From Pollenia angustigena (lineage: Eukaryota; Arthropoda; Insecta; Diptera; Polleniidae), in contig OV884056.1 of assembly GCA_930367215.1 (NCBI GenBank), positions 322,864,709 to 322,928,708 of the forward strand: a DNA stretch of 64,000 nt. The letters run 5' to 3'. This document shows, in pieces, positions 19,613 to 30,797 of this stretch. A program made the translations under genes and the position numbers. Each line of letters starts with the position of its first letter. Within the stretch, counting starts at the first letter, position 1. A model generated the notes under the pieces. It was given only the letters and a program-made list of their open reading frames with translations, was not told the DNA's origin and ran no database searches.

Positions 19613-21800
19613 TATATTTATTTTTATTTATTTATTTATTATTTCAATACATTGGAAACCTTAAAGGCCAAATATACATGTGTTGTTTGATTAATATCTA
19701 TGTTATATATATGTATGACAAAGATTTTGACTATGAAATAGAAGTATGTTGATACAATGTAACTTAAAACTACTTTGCAAAAAAAGAAAAATATATACAT
19801 AAGTACTACATAAGTGGCCCCCCAACCACACAGAACTGCAAAAAGAATTGAATTAAAAAAAACCATAAAATTTCCATATATCCTGTACACCAGAGATCAA
19901 ATCACGTAAAAAAACTAAGAAAGAATAATCATACAGACTTAATCAAAAGCATTTTTTATAAGTGAGGTAGGAGTATGAAAACAGTCGTAGATTAGGTGGT
20001 AAATTGTTCCAAACACGACAGACTCTTATCTTAAATGAATGTTCATAAATTGAAAGATGTATTCTAGGTATCTCAAGCTGTATATTACGCGTTGAGTGAA
20101 TAAATGTAAATTCATCGACAAGAGAAATAGGCTGTCTTAATTTCATGATTTTGTAAAAATATAGTAAAAGACGTAAATGTAGAAATTCATGAAATTCGCA
20201 ACCCAAAAATTAAGGGACAGGCTCAGTCACTCGATCATGACCACGAATACGAACATTAAATACATAACGAACAACTTTTCTGAGAATCCTCTCAAGAAGG
20301 TCCAAACTACCAGACAATGTTCCGGAAAAAACTTCCAAACAGTAGTTAATTTTAGAATTAGCAAGGCATGAGCCAAGCGATATCTCTCATATCTTGGTGT
20401 ATATGCTTTCAAGGCATACAATCTTCTTAAAATAAAAAAAAACTTGATTTGATATAGAATTAATATGATTTGCAAAATTAAGATTTGAATCAACAATTAT
20501 ACCAAGGCATTTAAGTGATTCAACATAACTAATTAATTGATTATTAATACGAATTCTGGGATAATTCAAAATCTGATTAGGTAAACGAAAGTATATTGCC
20601 TTAGTTTTAGTTAAATTTATTTCCAAACAATTTAAATGCATCCAATTAATTATTTAAACGGATCTCAGACATTATATTTATTTCAGAATCCATTTTATAT
20701 ACAAGAAAAATGTCATCCGCAAAAACATACGATTTACAAAACTCACTATCCATGAGAGGAATGCAATCATTTAAATAAGCTAGAAAGAGTATTGCGCCTA
20801 ATACAGAACCTTGTGGCACACCGGAGGTAACGCTACCAACACTAGATTAAGATAAGAGTATATCAACTTGCACGAAGATTTAGAAAAATTGAATTTTTTC
20901 CTGAAGCTTTTTAATAAGAACATTATAGTTTATTCGATCAAACGCTTTAGTGAGATCAAGATAAATCATAACACAATTTTTATGTTCATCAAGCTATTTT
21001 CTTACAGAATCAGTAAGGGAAATAAGTAGAGATGTTGTATTGTGATTACGACGAAAAGCATATTGATTAGGGTGAAAGAGTGAAAAACGTTGACAGTGTG
21101 ATAAAATCTGAGACTTCATTATATTTTCAACTATGTTTGACACAGATGGCAAGATGCTTATGGGTCTCAAATTATCATGTTGAAGTTATTTGATTTAGCA
21201 ATCGGTACTATACGACCTAATTTCTACACACTTGGAAATTTAGATACTGTAAACATAGTATTTTTAAAAACTTTATTGGAACCATATCATAACCAGCTGC
21301 ATTAGACTTTATTGAGTTAATAGAAATGAAAACATTATATTCCTTAACCGCGTTAAAAGAAGAGGAGTTTGGGCTATCAAAAAAGTTTTCAAAATTATAA
21401 TTACCCATGTATTTAGGATTCAGGTTATTCAAAAACCCAGTTGCAATCGACTCTGCTGATGTCTGCTTCATCAAGCTTATGACCCTCACGACCATCACAA
21501 CCCAAACTACGAATGTTACTCCACATTTGAGTGTTATCAACAACGGTAAATTAGCCCCAACCGTAATTGCTACGAGCTCTTCTAATGACTGATTTAGTTT
21601 TATTTCTAAAGTTACAAAAAATTTTCCAGTTATCATCAGTGCGATCACAAAGGTAAGCATCATATGCAGTGTCTCTCAGCGATCTGACTTGAATAATTTC
21701 CCAAGATTTCATACACTTATTGTCATTTGAAAAGGGTTTAGTTTTAAAAGAAGGAACTAAATTATGTAAATCATTTAATGTTGAAAGATACATATATTGT
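19605..21800 (-). mobile_element. Decayed non-LTR retrotransposon, family N2
   Basis: A 5'-truncated LINE on the minus strand. The tail (AATA)n lies at 19605-19640. The 3' UTR, the C-terminal tail (19943-20206), the post-RT region (20387-20641), the RT with FADD (near 20710-20722) and the linker before the RT (21217-21793) follow in order. Frameshifts occur throughout. It is older than the other LINEs in the window. Confidence 0.85.
19943..21793 (-). pseudogene. LINE N2 ORF2 remnants (RT and C-terminal tail)
   Basis: Read on the minus strand, pieces in several frames give, from 5' to 3': DDNWKIFCNFRNKTKSVIRR (the pre-RT linker, about 21600); INSIKSNAAGYDMVPIKFLK (21260-21310, the start of the RT fold); CKSYVFADDIFLV with the catalytic FADD near 20710-20722; and LNCLEINLTKTKAIYFRLP and SLKCLGIIVDSNLNFANHIN (20470-20635). 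Last come FYKIMKLRQPISLVDEFTF and STRNIQLEIPRI with CRVWNNLPPNLR (19990-20150). The order is that of CR1/L2/Jockey-group ORF2 proteins. At least four frame changes are needed to join them, so no functional protein is made. The endonuclease domain is missing. Confidence 0.85.
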
Positions 21801-21946
21801 GTTAAAATACGTAAATATTCGTATTATTTTCATTTATAAATTAAAATTGTTCATATACAATAGCATATAAGTACAAATGTAGTATTTTTTTTAACAGAAA
21901 CCTTTTACTACGAGTCCTTACAGCATGTTAGTTAGTTAGTTTACAA

Positions 21947-21964
21947 TCCCGAGCACATAAAGGT
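21947..21964. repeat. Isolated piggyBac right-tip fragment
   Basis: ATCCCGAGCACATAAAGG equals the right tip of the piggyBac-like element (33464-33481). It directly abuts a Helentron-like 5' end. It is too short to say how it arose; an excision footprint, a truncated copy or chance are all possible. Confidence 0.4.
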
Positions 21965-21965
21965 A

Positions 21966-22045
21966 AGGACCAATATTTTAACCTGTTACACACATCAGCA
22001 CAAATGCACAATATGTACTCTCCCCACTATTGTGGTGTGGGTATT
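21966..22045 (-). mobile_element. Helentron/DINE-like 5' end fragment
   Basis: GGACCAATATTTTAACCTGT, CACACATCAGCACAAATGCA and CTATTGTGGTGTGGGTAT match 31098-31173 nearly base for base. On the minus strand this reads ATACCCACACCACAATAG, the subterminal start of the family. Only about 80 bp remain. Confidence 0.65.
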
Positions 22046-22232
22046 TTTCTTTCTTTTATTCCTTTCTTTTATATCCTAATTGTTATTTATAAGCCAATAC
22101 CAATATAACCGCTAATTAATTGCATTCAATTGTCAAAAACGCCTGCTAGGCTCAACGTGTCTGTTCTTTTCAGCCTTCGGAGACCTTTGAACTTTATTAG
22201 ATCCCGAGCGAGTTAATTGGGATCGACAATTA

Positions 22233-22473
22233 GGCCCTAATTGTGTAAAACGCAACGCAATGCCAAAAATAACTTTGAAAGCAAAAACAATGTCAAAAAT
22301 TTGTACAAATTTTGTTGTTGCATTCTACAGAAATACATATTGCGTTTTAAAATTTAAAAATTCAATATACATTTCTATAGAAAGAAACAAAAAAATTATG
22401 AAATATTTTCGATTTTGTTTTTGCTTTCAATATAATTTTTGGCGTTGCGTTTGCGTTTTACAAAATTAGGGCC
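22233..22473. mobile_element. 241-bp MITE, GGCCCTAATT ends (TSD TTA)
   Basis: GGCCCTAATTGTGTAAAACG at 22233 is mirrored by CGTTTTACAAAATTAGGGCC ending at 22473. TTA flanks it (22230-22232 and 22474-22476). A truncated relative lies at 50722-50850. A short open frame inside is incidental. Confidence 0.88.
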
Positions 22474-22479
22474 TTAGTT

Positions 22480-23258
22480 TATCTATGTGTTTGATTGAAT
22501 ACTATTTTTAATTTCTTCCTGTATGGTAGGGATGTTGTATATTTTTATAAATATTTTTAAATCAAAAAATTTTTTGTGAAATTTATATGAATAACACTCA
22601 AAAAACAGTGCTTTTCATATACATAAGTTTTGCTACACGTTTTAACACTTGTGTTGCAAAAACAGCACGTTAGACAGTATAACAGTTTTGCAATTGTATG
22701 TATTTAATAGATTCTTCACAAAGTCTTTGCGAGAGTGAGAATTCGGTTTTGATTAATTTGTCAATCATTTTCCGAAAAATTCACTCGTAATTCGATTTAC
22801 TTAAACACCGATTAGTTTCAGATAATTATAAACAAAATCAATGTCGTTTAAAAATCTATTTATAAGAAAAATTGTTTATAAGCAAGTTTAGGATTAATGT
22901 TACTAAAAACACATATTTAATGAAAAACACTGTAAACCATAATTCCATCAGCACATTGAACTTTCTACAAAAATCCAAACATGAACACACAACCTCAACC
23001 AGACATCAAAACGTTAGACATAAAACAAATGGGGGTGCATTCATCACAAAAGGATAGACGAACAAATTAAATTGCTATGGGTTGGTATTCAAGCAATTCA
23101 ATGTCAAACAATCAAAATATTCGTACATACTGTTAGGGATGCCAAACAAAAACCACAAATCCCAAATCCCGAATTCCAGGATTGTCAATTTACATAAAAT
23201 GAAACTTTTATTTAAAAAAATTTTCGTTTTTAAAAAATTAACTGGCTGGTTTTTAAAC
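22480..23258. other. AT-rich stretch without a gene
   Basis: Nothing recognisable; short open frames at 22872-23057 and 23082-23351 have no recognisable content and the second runs into a MITE. Confidence 0.5.
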
Positions 23259-23261
23259 TTA

Positions 23262-23400
23262 TGTGTGGTTTATAGAACACGAGCGCCTTACTCGTCCGTT
23301 CAACTTACATTTAAAACAAAAACAAAATTTCGAAATTTGTTTTTGTTATAAATGTAATTTGAACGGACGGGTAAGGCGCTCGTGTTCTATAAACTACACA
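23262..23400. mobile_element. 139-bp palindromic MITE, TGTGTGGTTTATAGAACACG (TSD TTA)
   Basis: Nearly the whole element is one palindrome: TGTGTGGTTTATAGAACACG at the left and CGTGTTCTATAAACTACACA at the right, meeting at a CAAAATTTCGAAATTTG centre. TTA flanks it (23259-23261, 23401-23403). A second copy at 34650-36249 has been split by a LINE. Confidence 0.92.
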
Positions 23401-23529
23401 TTAAATACAAATTTTCTTTAGAAATTTATATGGACAACAAAAACAAATTTTAGGTTTTTATTGTTGTTTAATAAATATTAATCTAATCCTCAATCGAAAA
23501 TTTTTATTAAAAAAAAAAGGCAGTAAAAA

Positions 23530-24675
23530 TTATATTTACTAGTGTTTGCCTAATGGTCAAAATTCGACCATAAATTTTTTTGTAAATATGAAGAAAACAT
23601 TATTCATCTAATCAAAGTTATTTTTGGGAATACAAAATTTATTATTAATAAGATTTCTGTATGACGTGCTAAATTCCCAATTTTTCATATTTGATAAATA
23701 CACTGAGATTTATTGTTGAGGGAAAGCTAGCTTCTATGCGCATTTCACTGGTTGCGTAGCCCAGCTCATCAGGAAACCTTTTCCAAAGATTTTAGAAAAG
23801 CCAAAAATATTATACAAATAAAACCCTAAAATCTAAGTATATATGAATTTATTTGTTTCAAGCATTTATTTTTTCCTTCAAAGTGGATCGCTTTGGCGAG
23901 GGACCAACCTCCGGTTCATATTTTATCTTCTACGTGAGTTAATTGAATTTTGTAAGTTCAGTATAAAAAATACTAATTGAAAAACAAAAAAGTATCAAAA
24001 ATTAATCAAAGTGTCAGCTGTTGAACGAAAAAGTTCCAAAAAGCTCCCCTTACATGTTGTTATTCACCCAGTTTAATGTATAATTTTATCTTTATAGGTC
24101 GAATATTAACGAAAATTCAAAAAGTTCCAGAAGAGAAACAAACAATACCAGCATTTTTTATCTTAAAGGTTATCACTCACTCTGGACCCTACACCTTTAA
24201 TATTATGTTTCTAAGTTCAATATTATAGAAAATTTAAAAATTATCACATGAAGCACAGAAAAGTAAAAAAAGAAATTAAGTTTCCCGTATTTCCCCTTTT
24301 TTTCTCCCCATAGAGGTTCGGTTGACAAACAAAGGAATAAAGCGTTCTTAACTGTTTTGCCTGGTCCAATTCATACATAAGATTTATACAGTCGAAATAT
24401 TCGAAAACCGGTTTCTGAAGTATGTCGAATAATCGATCACCCTAATTTTTTATTATTTGATAATTGAAAAAAAAATTTATTTATTTTGCATTTGTGTTAG
24501 TAGCAAATTTGAACGCTAATAACTCTGAAATTATTGAACAGATTTTAATAAAATATACATTGTGCACTTCTTTGAGTAAATACCTCTTAAATGGTGTATA
24601 TTTTGTTCAAATCGGTTGACATACAGAGGAGGAAAGTGTTCTTAACTGTTTTGCCTTAGCCGATTTATATATAGA
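23530..24675 (+). repeat. Dispersed repeat family R, copy A (Helitron-like?)
   Basis: This copy shares ordered blocks with copies at 33970-34420 and 42355-43050: ATGGTCAAAATTCGACCAT, GATCG(C/A)TTTGGCG, GGGACCAACCTCCGGTTCAT, CTACGTGAGT, AAAAAGTATCAAAAA, GGTTGACAAACAAAGGAA. Here a further unit ending GGTTGACATACAGAGGAGGA follows (24490-24665). No tips could be defined and no coding sequence is seen. A non-autonomous Helitron/Helentron is a guess based on the patchy, repeat-rich structure. Confidence 0.55.
23668..23840 (+). repeat. Repeat family V fragment, copy 1 (LTR-like)
   Basis: It shares TTTATTGTTGA, TGCGCATTTCACTGGTTGC and AAAGATTTTAGAAAA in order with 31475-31735, and part of this with 52195-52412. 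The longer copies end with ACAGTTCTACTTGTAACAAT, AATAAAACTG and CATCAACAATAAACAGTG, which fits a decayed LTR, but ends are not defined. Confidence 0.45.
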
Positions 24676-25073
24676 AGATTTATTTATTTATTTATGAATC
24701 CATATTGTAATGCAAAGCCATTTGGGCCAAAAACGTATTACACAGCAATACAATCCCGAGTTCAGTAGTAAACCTAATCTATACAAATAACTTACATTTA
24801 TTAATGAAACTGCACCCATTAATACAACTTATTGGCTCCCCAGCCGTAACAAATTATAAAAAGTACTATAAAAAGATTTAGTTCAGCAATTTTAATCCGG
24901 TATTTTTAACAACTCATATCAAACATTATGAATCATAAAGAAGTAAAAAAACAATTTGAAAGCTACTTCACAGAAAACATAAAAACTATCGAAAGAAACT
25001 TGAGAAATGCTTTAAAAGCTTAAGGCGAAACACATTATTAGATTGCGAAAAAATACGCAATTCATGCGGTAAA

Positions 25074-26765
25074 CTATTCCAGCAGCGAACCCACCCTTAC
25101 AATAAAAAAAGACCTCTCAAACAAAGAACAACTTATTCTAGGTAAAAGAATTTGCTTGTTCCTATTCGACCGCGAAAAAGTAAATTCGTTACATAACTGT
25201 ACAGGTATGCCACTTTTATTAATGCGATGAAATAGAAGAATATTACGGTACTTTACGAATTTATCAAAGTAACAACCTAAAAATTTCAATACAAATTCGG
25301 AAATATGTTCACTAGGGATATAACTTTTTAACAATTTTTTAAAATATCAAAATTGGCATAGCACAGTCCGATAGAGCATAAAAAACTTTAAAGTAACGTA
25401 TACATATTTATTTTTTCGCCACAGGTCGATTTTATTAAGGCAGTAGTTAATATTAGACTCCAATACATCAGCAAAATCTCGACCAGTACTAAATAAAGCA
25501 AAATATCATCTGCAAATAAAAACGGCTTACACATACTAGAACTTAGAACTTCAGGCAAATCATTAATATAGAGTATAAATAAGAGAGGGCCCAAAACCGA
25601 CCCCTGAGGAACACCAGATGTAGTTGAAAGAATACTAGAAAGCCTACCATCTAAATCCACAAACTGTGTCCTATCACATAAATAAGACAAGATAAGCTTA
25701 CAAGCCGATTTTGAAAAGTTAAAGAAATTCCTAAGTTTTGTAATCATAGTAGAGTAACATATAGAATTAAAAGCTTTAGTTAGGTCCAGGGAAACTAGCA
25801 CACTTAATTTTTCGTCATTCTCACAACGAAAAGCATACTGAGAATCAAAAATTGTATTCCTAGTAGAGATAAGCATTTGATCCTTAATTATATGCTCCAC
25901 CACCTTACGACAGCGCATGAAGAATGGAGATTGGTCTTAAATCATCAGGACCGCGAACAGTACTAGATTTCGGAATAGGCACAACTCGTGCAATCTTCCA
26001 AGCCTCAGGAAACACAGACATCGTCAAAATAGCATTTACCAAATGCAAAATAAGAATAGAGATATGAGGAAAAATAAGTTTCAAAAACTGAATAGAAACA
26101 TTATCAACACCAATAGACTTACAGCCGTATTCATAACAAAAAGTTAGCCACAGTTTGTGCACTACGAACAACGAGCTGCTAACTAGAATGCCGATTAAGC
26201 TAAGCAGCTTATTGGCACAGAGTTAATTCATAACGAACTTTTCTCCATCTGCCAACTTTTAATAAATCAATTTTGAATTTTTATGATGCCACATTGTATT
26301 ACTCAAATATGCAACTCGTTTGCATTAAACATCGCTGGTTTGTCATTTTTTGTAATTTTTTTTTTTGTTTTTTTCTCCTCATATAATAATTTTAAAGGTT
26401 TTTAAATTAAAATAAAAAAAGATATAAAAATAAAATAAAATAATATAAAATAAAACAGTAATTATTTAAATAAAACCAACCAAATTGTTTAACATTAAAC
26501 AGCTGTTTTTCACAAGTTGGCAGCTCGTTAACAAGAGTTTAGCAAGTCGTTAGCCAGAGTATGGTAAGTGTATTATAAATGAACTTTGTGCTAACTTCAT
26601 GCCAAATTTTCATTATGAATACGGCTGTTAGACTTTACCTTATTTAAGGCTACAAAACATCATATTCAGTAACACATTGAAATGAAAATGCACCATCCAA
26701 ATCGTTAAAATTGTTAAAATCAACTTCAAAGTAGCGAGCTGGTCCTACACCACGAACAAAGTACT
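25074..26765 (-). pseudogene. LINE N1 ORF2 with RT domain, broken by MITE and frameshifts
   Basis: On the minus strand the order is as follows. A linker segment (RYFEVDFNNFNDLDGAFSF) lies right of the MITE. Left of it come the start of the RT fold (SIGVDNVSIQFLKLIFPHIS), PEAWKIARVVPIPKS and LRPIS (26000-25930). Then come SLDLTKAFNSI (about 25785), TSGVPQGSVLGPLLFILYIN (about 25620-25560) and the catalytic FADD (about 25500-25512). The C-terminal EFTFSRSNRNKQILLPRI tail (about 25140-25200) follows. The MITE plus one TAA can be removed on paper to make the two sides line up in frame at the KS.GVD motif, so the element was coding there when it was hit. Other frameshifts (near 25910, 25470, 25340) and stops make it dead. 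The endonuclease is missing. Confidence 0.88.
26122..26627. mobile_element. 506-bp MITE, CAGCCGTATTCATAA ends, inside a LINE (TSD TTA)
   Basis: CAGCCGTATTCATAA at 26122 is mirrored by TTATGAATACGGCTG ending at 26627. TTA flanks it at 26119-26121 and 26628-26630. Further inverted blocks (GAGCTGCTAAC and GGCAGCTCGTTAAC, GTTAGCCACAG and GTGCTAAC) lie inside. The host LINE reading frame on both sides fixes the target-site duplication independently. The tip resembles CAGCCCAATTATGAATAA of the MITE at 53810, so the two may be related. Confidence 0.93.
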
Positions 26766-26948
26766 CCTGTTACTTTTGATCGAAAAAATAACAGTTATTT
26801 TTGTTCAAAAAAACAAAAATAAAAAAATAACTGTTTTCATCTGACTTTTATGAAAAAAGGTATAACTGTTACGGTCCCTGCATTATTATAATGGATTTTA
26901 CAACATTAAAACTTTTGTTTGACATATGAAATAATGTTACGTTTAAAT

Positions 26949-27377
26949 CAAGGCGAATTCATAAAGGTGACATTTTCGAGTCATCTGTTTATTGTATATT
27001 TTTTTGTGTGTATACTGAATGTCAAGCTTTGTTTACATTATGTGAAAAAATTAATTCAAATTTAAAGTTCAATAAAAATTTAAATAGTTGAAAAAAACTT
27101 ATTTAAATTTTATAAAATAAAAAAAGTAATATAAACACAAGAAAATAAAAATGCGTAAGGAATAAGTGGAGCAACAATTAATTTGCAATTGAGGAATTTC
27201 TACAGCAATTGTGTATATTTTATTAACAAAAAAATTTCCATTTTTATATTTTCAACAAATATTTTTGACATTCACTCTAACTTTCTACAAAAACAAAATA
27301 CATAGTATTTTTCAATAAAAAGGGATAGCTAGCATAACTCTATCGCATGATGCGGTCACCTTTATAAATTCGCATTG
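26949..27377. mobile_element. 429-bp hAT-like MITE, CAAGGCGAATTCATAAAGG ends (TSD GTTTAAAT)
   Basis: CAAGGCGAATTCATAAAGGT at 26949 is mirrored by ACCTTTATAAATTCGCATTG ending at 27377. The 8-bp GTTTAAAT stands at 26941-26948 and again at 27378-27385. An 8-bp duplication with a CA...TG tip fits hAT elements. A left-truncated relative is at 55735-56049. No coding sequence. Confidence 0.92.
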
Positions 27378-27462
27378 GTTTAAATATAAAAAAATTGTTT
27401 TCACATTTTAAATTTTCTGGCATTTCATTAAATAATTAATACCAGTATTCATTTATTTCAGG

Positions 27463-28470
27463 AGATTTTAATACTAATTTGTTTAATGTTTCAAAAGCTG
27501 CAATAATAAGGGGCATATGCCATTCGAATAATATGCACTATGTTCATAATAGTATGCCTACGCATTTTGACCCCCGTCATGGTTCAACGTCGTTGATTGA
27601 CTTTTGTTTAGTTAGTAATATGAATATAATATGAACTCAGTACAGCAAACTGGCCAGTTTTTCGTACCTTCTCTTTCATATCATGCCCTTATCTATTTGT
27701 GCATCGATATACCGCTCATAATTGAGGACAGTGTCATTCAATACAGAAATTATAACGATATTGACTGGGATAAATTTCATGATATTTTATATATATATAT
27801 ATAACCTGGACAATGTCTTTTGTACGAACAATGTTGAGCATCAGATGGAATCACTTTATACATTGCTTAATAAATTATATGGGGCAGTTCCTGTTACTAA
27901 GGTAAAGAAATTTTCGAATAAAAATCTTTGTGATATTGAACAAGTTAAAATAGCGAGAAATTTAAGGGACATTTCGTTTAGAGCATATCTGGAAGACAGT
28001 AATGAGGGTAATTGGAAAATATATTTTAGGCACAGGAATAGGGTAAAGACCATTTTGAGAAGGTATAAGGCGGATTATTGGAATCGTAAATTTGATGATT
28101 GCAGTAGTAAGGACATGTGGAGGATTATCAATCGTCAAAATAAAAACTGTTCAAATTATTTTGATATCCATGACCCGGAAGAGTTTAATAGACACTTTAT
28201 CTCTTCCCAATCTCCTCCTGATTACAATTTTCCTAATTTTGATGAAATATCAAGTGCTGGATTCAAATTTAGACGTATTACGCGGGATGAACTTTTTCTG
28301 GCAATGACAAAGACAAAATCCGATTCCTTGGGGGTTGATAACTTACCACTGAAATTTATTAAAATAATTTACCCACACATAGAAAATTTACTACTACATG
28401 TTTTTAATACTGTTTTAATGACTTCTTCCTACTCATCGGGAAAAAGGGCTCAGGTAGAGTCATTGAGAAT
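27463..28470 (+). pseudogene. LINE N4 ORF2, endonuclease end and pre-RT part
   Basis: The first part (27463-27630) reads QGDFNTN, then MPTHFDPRHGSTSLIDFCLVSN. This is the C-terminal end of an AP-like endonuclease, with the GDFN and the T..S.IDF motifs. The frame is lost near 27630-27720. From about 27830 it runs openly as NVEHQMESLYTLLNKLYGAV, NWKIYFRHRNRVKTILRRYK, then FRRITRDELFLAMTKTKSDS and LGVDNLPLKFIKIIYPHIEN. These are the linker and the beginning of the RT fold. Near 28435-28470 a frameshift moves the protein into the frame of the next entry (RAQV... then ITDLSVFYL in the wrong frame). The N-terminal half of the endonuclease and ORF1 are absent through 5' truncation. Confidence 0.85.
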
Positions 28471-29760
28471 TACCGACCTATCAGTGTTTTACCTTGTTTG
28501 TCTAAAATATTTGAAATTATTTTGAAGGATCAAATTCTAGGGCACTTGCACGCAAATAAGATGCTTAGTAACTGTCATTTCGGATTTAGAGCTGGGGGTA
28601 GTACTTTTGGCCTATTACTGAGCTTAACTGAACTTATTCGTCAAAATCTCAATAATAGGAAAATATCGACACTAATACCTCTTGACTTAAGTAAAGCGTT
28701 TGATACTATTAATCACTCTGTTTTAATTGCAAAATTAACTTCACAATTTAATTTTTCCTCATATTCTTGCAGATTAATTTTTTCATGTTTACATGATCGC
28801 AAGCAATTCGTGGGGATAGGTAATAGGAAGTCTTCAGTATCGGTATGTTCGAGCGGTATTCCACAGGGCTCGATTCTTGGTCCTTTATTATTTTTAATAT
28901 ATATGAATGACTTCGTTGATTTTATTGGTTCCACTCAATGCAGAACCTTTATATTTGCTGATGACATTAACATTTTATTTACTGGTGATATTCATTTCTT
29001 GGATTGCCATGAGGCTACTATTAATTATATATTGTCTTCGGTTTTTGATTGGTCATTAATAAATAAGCTTAAGTTTAACCCCACTAAAACAAGAGCTTTG
29101 GCCTTTGGGCATGGAAATGGTGATCATTTGCCTCTTAAAATTGAATTTGATAGGACTCAAATACCTTTTGTTAATTCAATTAAATGCTTAGGTTTAATCC
29201 TCGATGGCAATCTAAGATTTGATTTACACATCTCGGCTATTGCTGCTAGAATCAATGGCATGTTGCGCGTTTTATATAGTTTCAGTTGTTACTTACCGGT
29301 AAGAACTAAATTTCAATTGTCCTATGCACTTCTTATGACTCATATTCTTTATTGTCTGGAGATTTATAGTGGCACATCTTCATTTAATATGAGGCGGGTA
29401 AGGCTTATATTTAATCGGATTATTAGATTTATATTTTGCTTGCGAAACCATGACCATGTATCAAACTATGCTCACAAATGTTTGGATTGTTCATTTCAGA
29501 ATTATGTTAAAATACGTGCCTTGTATTCTTTCTACAAGATTATTAAATCTCGTTCCGCATTTTACGTAGATCCTTTTTACCACTTTTCTAGATCAACCAG
29601 AAATCCTAACTTAATTTTGCCTAGAATTAATAATTCTTATTATGAAAAATCATTCATGGTAAGATCATGTAGGCTTACTAATAATCTTCCTATCAGCCTC
29701 AGAACCTTTGAATTGTCTCTGCCAAGCTTTAAACGGGAACTCTTCAAATTGTATCATTAA
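28440..29760 (+). CDS. LINE N4 ORF2, RT domain and C-terminal tail (open, 5' part frameshifted)
   Basis: From 28498 to 29760 the frame is open for 420 codons. It begins LSKIFE (the motif that normally follows RPIS.L), then SNCHFGFRAGGSTFGLLLSL, PLDLSKAFDTINHSVL, SGIPQGSILGPLLFLIYMND and the catalytic FADD at 28954-28965. The thumb (LKFNPTKTRALAFGHGNGD, VNSIKCLGLILDGNLRFDLH) and the tail (STRNPNLILPRI, MVRSCRLTNNLPISLR) follow. The RT belongs to the CR1/Jockey superfamily; I could not fix the clade by eye. All RT motifs I can check are kept, so the copy is young. But it lacks its 5' end and has one frameshift against the upstream part, so it could not move by itself. Confidence 0.88.
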
Positions 29761-29842
29761 TACCTATGTTTTCTTCAAAGGATTATTAATTGTTAAACAG
29801 TTATAAAATTGTATTACTCATTATTTTTAAATATTAATACAT

Positions 29843-29874
29843 TAATCATATATGGCCCTATGGGCTCGATTAAA
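29843..29874 (+). other. Two-tier RNA hairpin at LINE N4 3' end
   Basis: TTAATC (29843-29848) pairs with GATTAA (29869-29874). Inside, GCCC (29856-29859) pairs with GGGC (29863-29866) over a TAT loop. It sits ~15 bases before the A-rich tail, as in families N1, N6 and N7. Confidence 0.7.
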
Positions 29875-30002
29875 TAAAGAACATAATAATAAAAAAAAAA
29901 AAAAAAAATAATTTAAGACCATTGTAAAATAACAAATTTTGACAGAAATTGGTTGAACTGAAATTTAATCTGAAATCATTTTCTTTGCGCAAATAATAGG
30001 GT

Positions 30003-30797
30003 TGACCATCAGACATCACTCTAATTCAGTGTCTTTTACACCGTACTTTTCTCGTTTTTGAATTAATATGTCTCTGTTAACGGTTTCGAAAGCTCTCTTG
30101 AAGTCTATAAAAACGGCGATGACACAATTTGTTCGTGATATTTCGATTTTCCACTGCGATACTACCAGATTTAATAGGGATTCACAACTATGATTCTTTC
30201 TAAATCCCGATTGTGTTTCGCATAACAACTTATTTTCTTCAAAGTATTTATCCAGTTGATATTGCACTATTTTTTCCATTATTTTACTTATGGGGATTCT
30301 TAGTATTTTTAACTTTTTGTATAGAAACAACACATGATTCTTTTAAACTGTCAGCGAAGGTCCCTGTCTGAAGAGATTCTGCTATTACCCGGTGTAAATG
30401 TGGTCCTATTATGTCAAAATTTTCCAGAAGCATTTTATTAGTTAGGAAATTATGGTCTTTTTTGTTGTTCATATTTTTCATAGTTTCTTTTAATTTATAT
30501 AGTATATGTACTTGGTATTTCAAATTTAACATTGTATTGCGGGTTTTCATCAATTATGTTCTCGTATTTTACAAATTGAATGCTATTTGCGATTTCCATT
30601 ACACTAGTCACAAAAAATTTGTTTAACTCCTCTGCCATTTCCAACTCGTTCGATATCGTTTTGCCATTTAATAATAATTTAATAATTTCTTGTAACAGTG
30701 TTTCATCTTTTTTTAGCACTAATTCTTTTATTGTTCTCCACATATCTTGTTGATTGTTACATTCATTTACTTTGTTATTTTCCTTTAGCTTTTTCAC
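30003..30797 (-). pseudogene. Non-LTR ORF2 fragment, family N5 (pre-RT and RT start)
   Basis: Read on the minus strand, 30495-30797 gives QQDMWRTIKELVLKKDETLL and LEMAEELNKFFVTSVMEI (the linker). Then comes FEIPSTYTIYKLKETMKNMN with DIIGPHLHRVIAESLQTGTF (start of the RT fold). At 30016-30290 it gives PISKIMEKIVQYQLDKYFEE, TQSGFRKNHSCESLLNLVV and VIAVFIDFKRAFETVNRDIL (RT finger and palm). The catalytic FADD and everything after it are missing, because the element ends near 30003. Two frame breaks occur (near 30290 and 30495). The protein differs from families N1-N4 and looks like another CR1/L2-type lineage. A Helentron-like fragment abuts its right side at 30797/30798. Confidence 0.82.

Larger units (their letters stand above)
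24676..26765 (-). mobile_element. Non-LTR retrotransposon, family N1, minus strand, interrupted
   Basis: This is the longer relative of the fragment at 5765-6300. The (AATA)n tail is at about 24676-24695, then the hairpin, the 3' UTR, the C-terminal tail (25074-25334), the RT (25388-25918) and the start of the RT fold (26050-26120). A 506-bp MITE (26122-26627) interrupts it, and the reading frame resumes beyond it (26640-26765). Confidence 0.9.
27455..29905 (+). mobile_element. Non-LTR (CR1/Jockey-type) retrotransposon, family N4, 5'-truncated
   Basis: It begins within the endonuclease domain (GDFNTNLF at about 27463), continues through RT and the C-terminal tail to 29760, and has a short 3' UTR with a hairpin (29843-29874) and an A-rich tail (29886-29910). 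It is the best-preserved LINE in the window. Confidence 0.92.
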
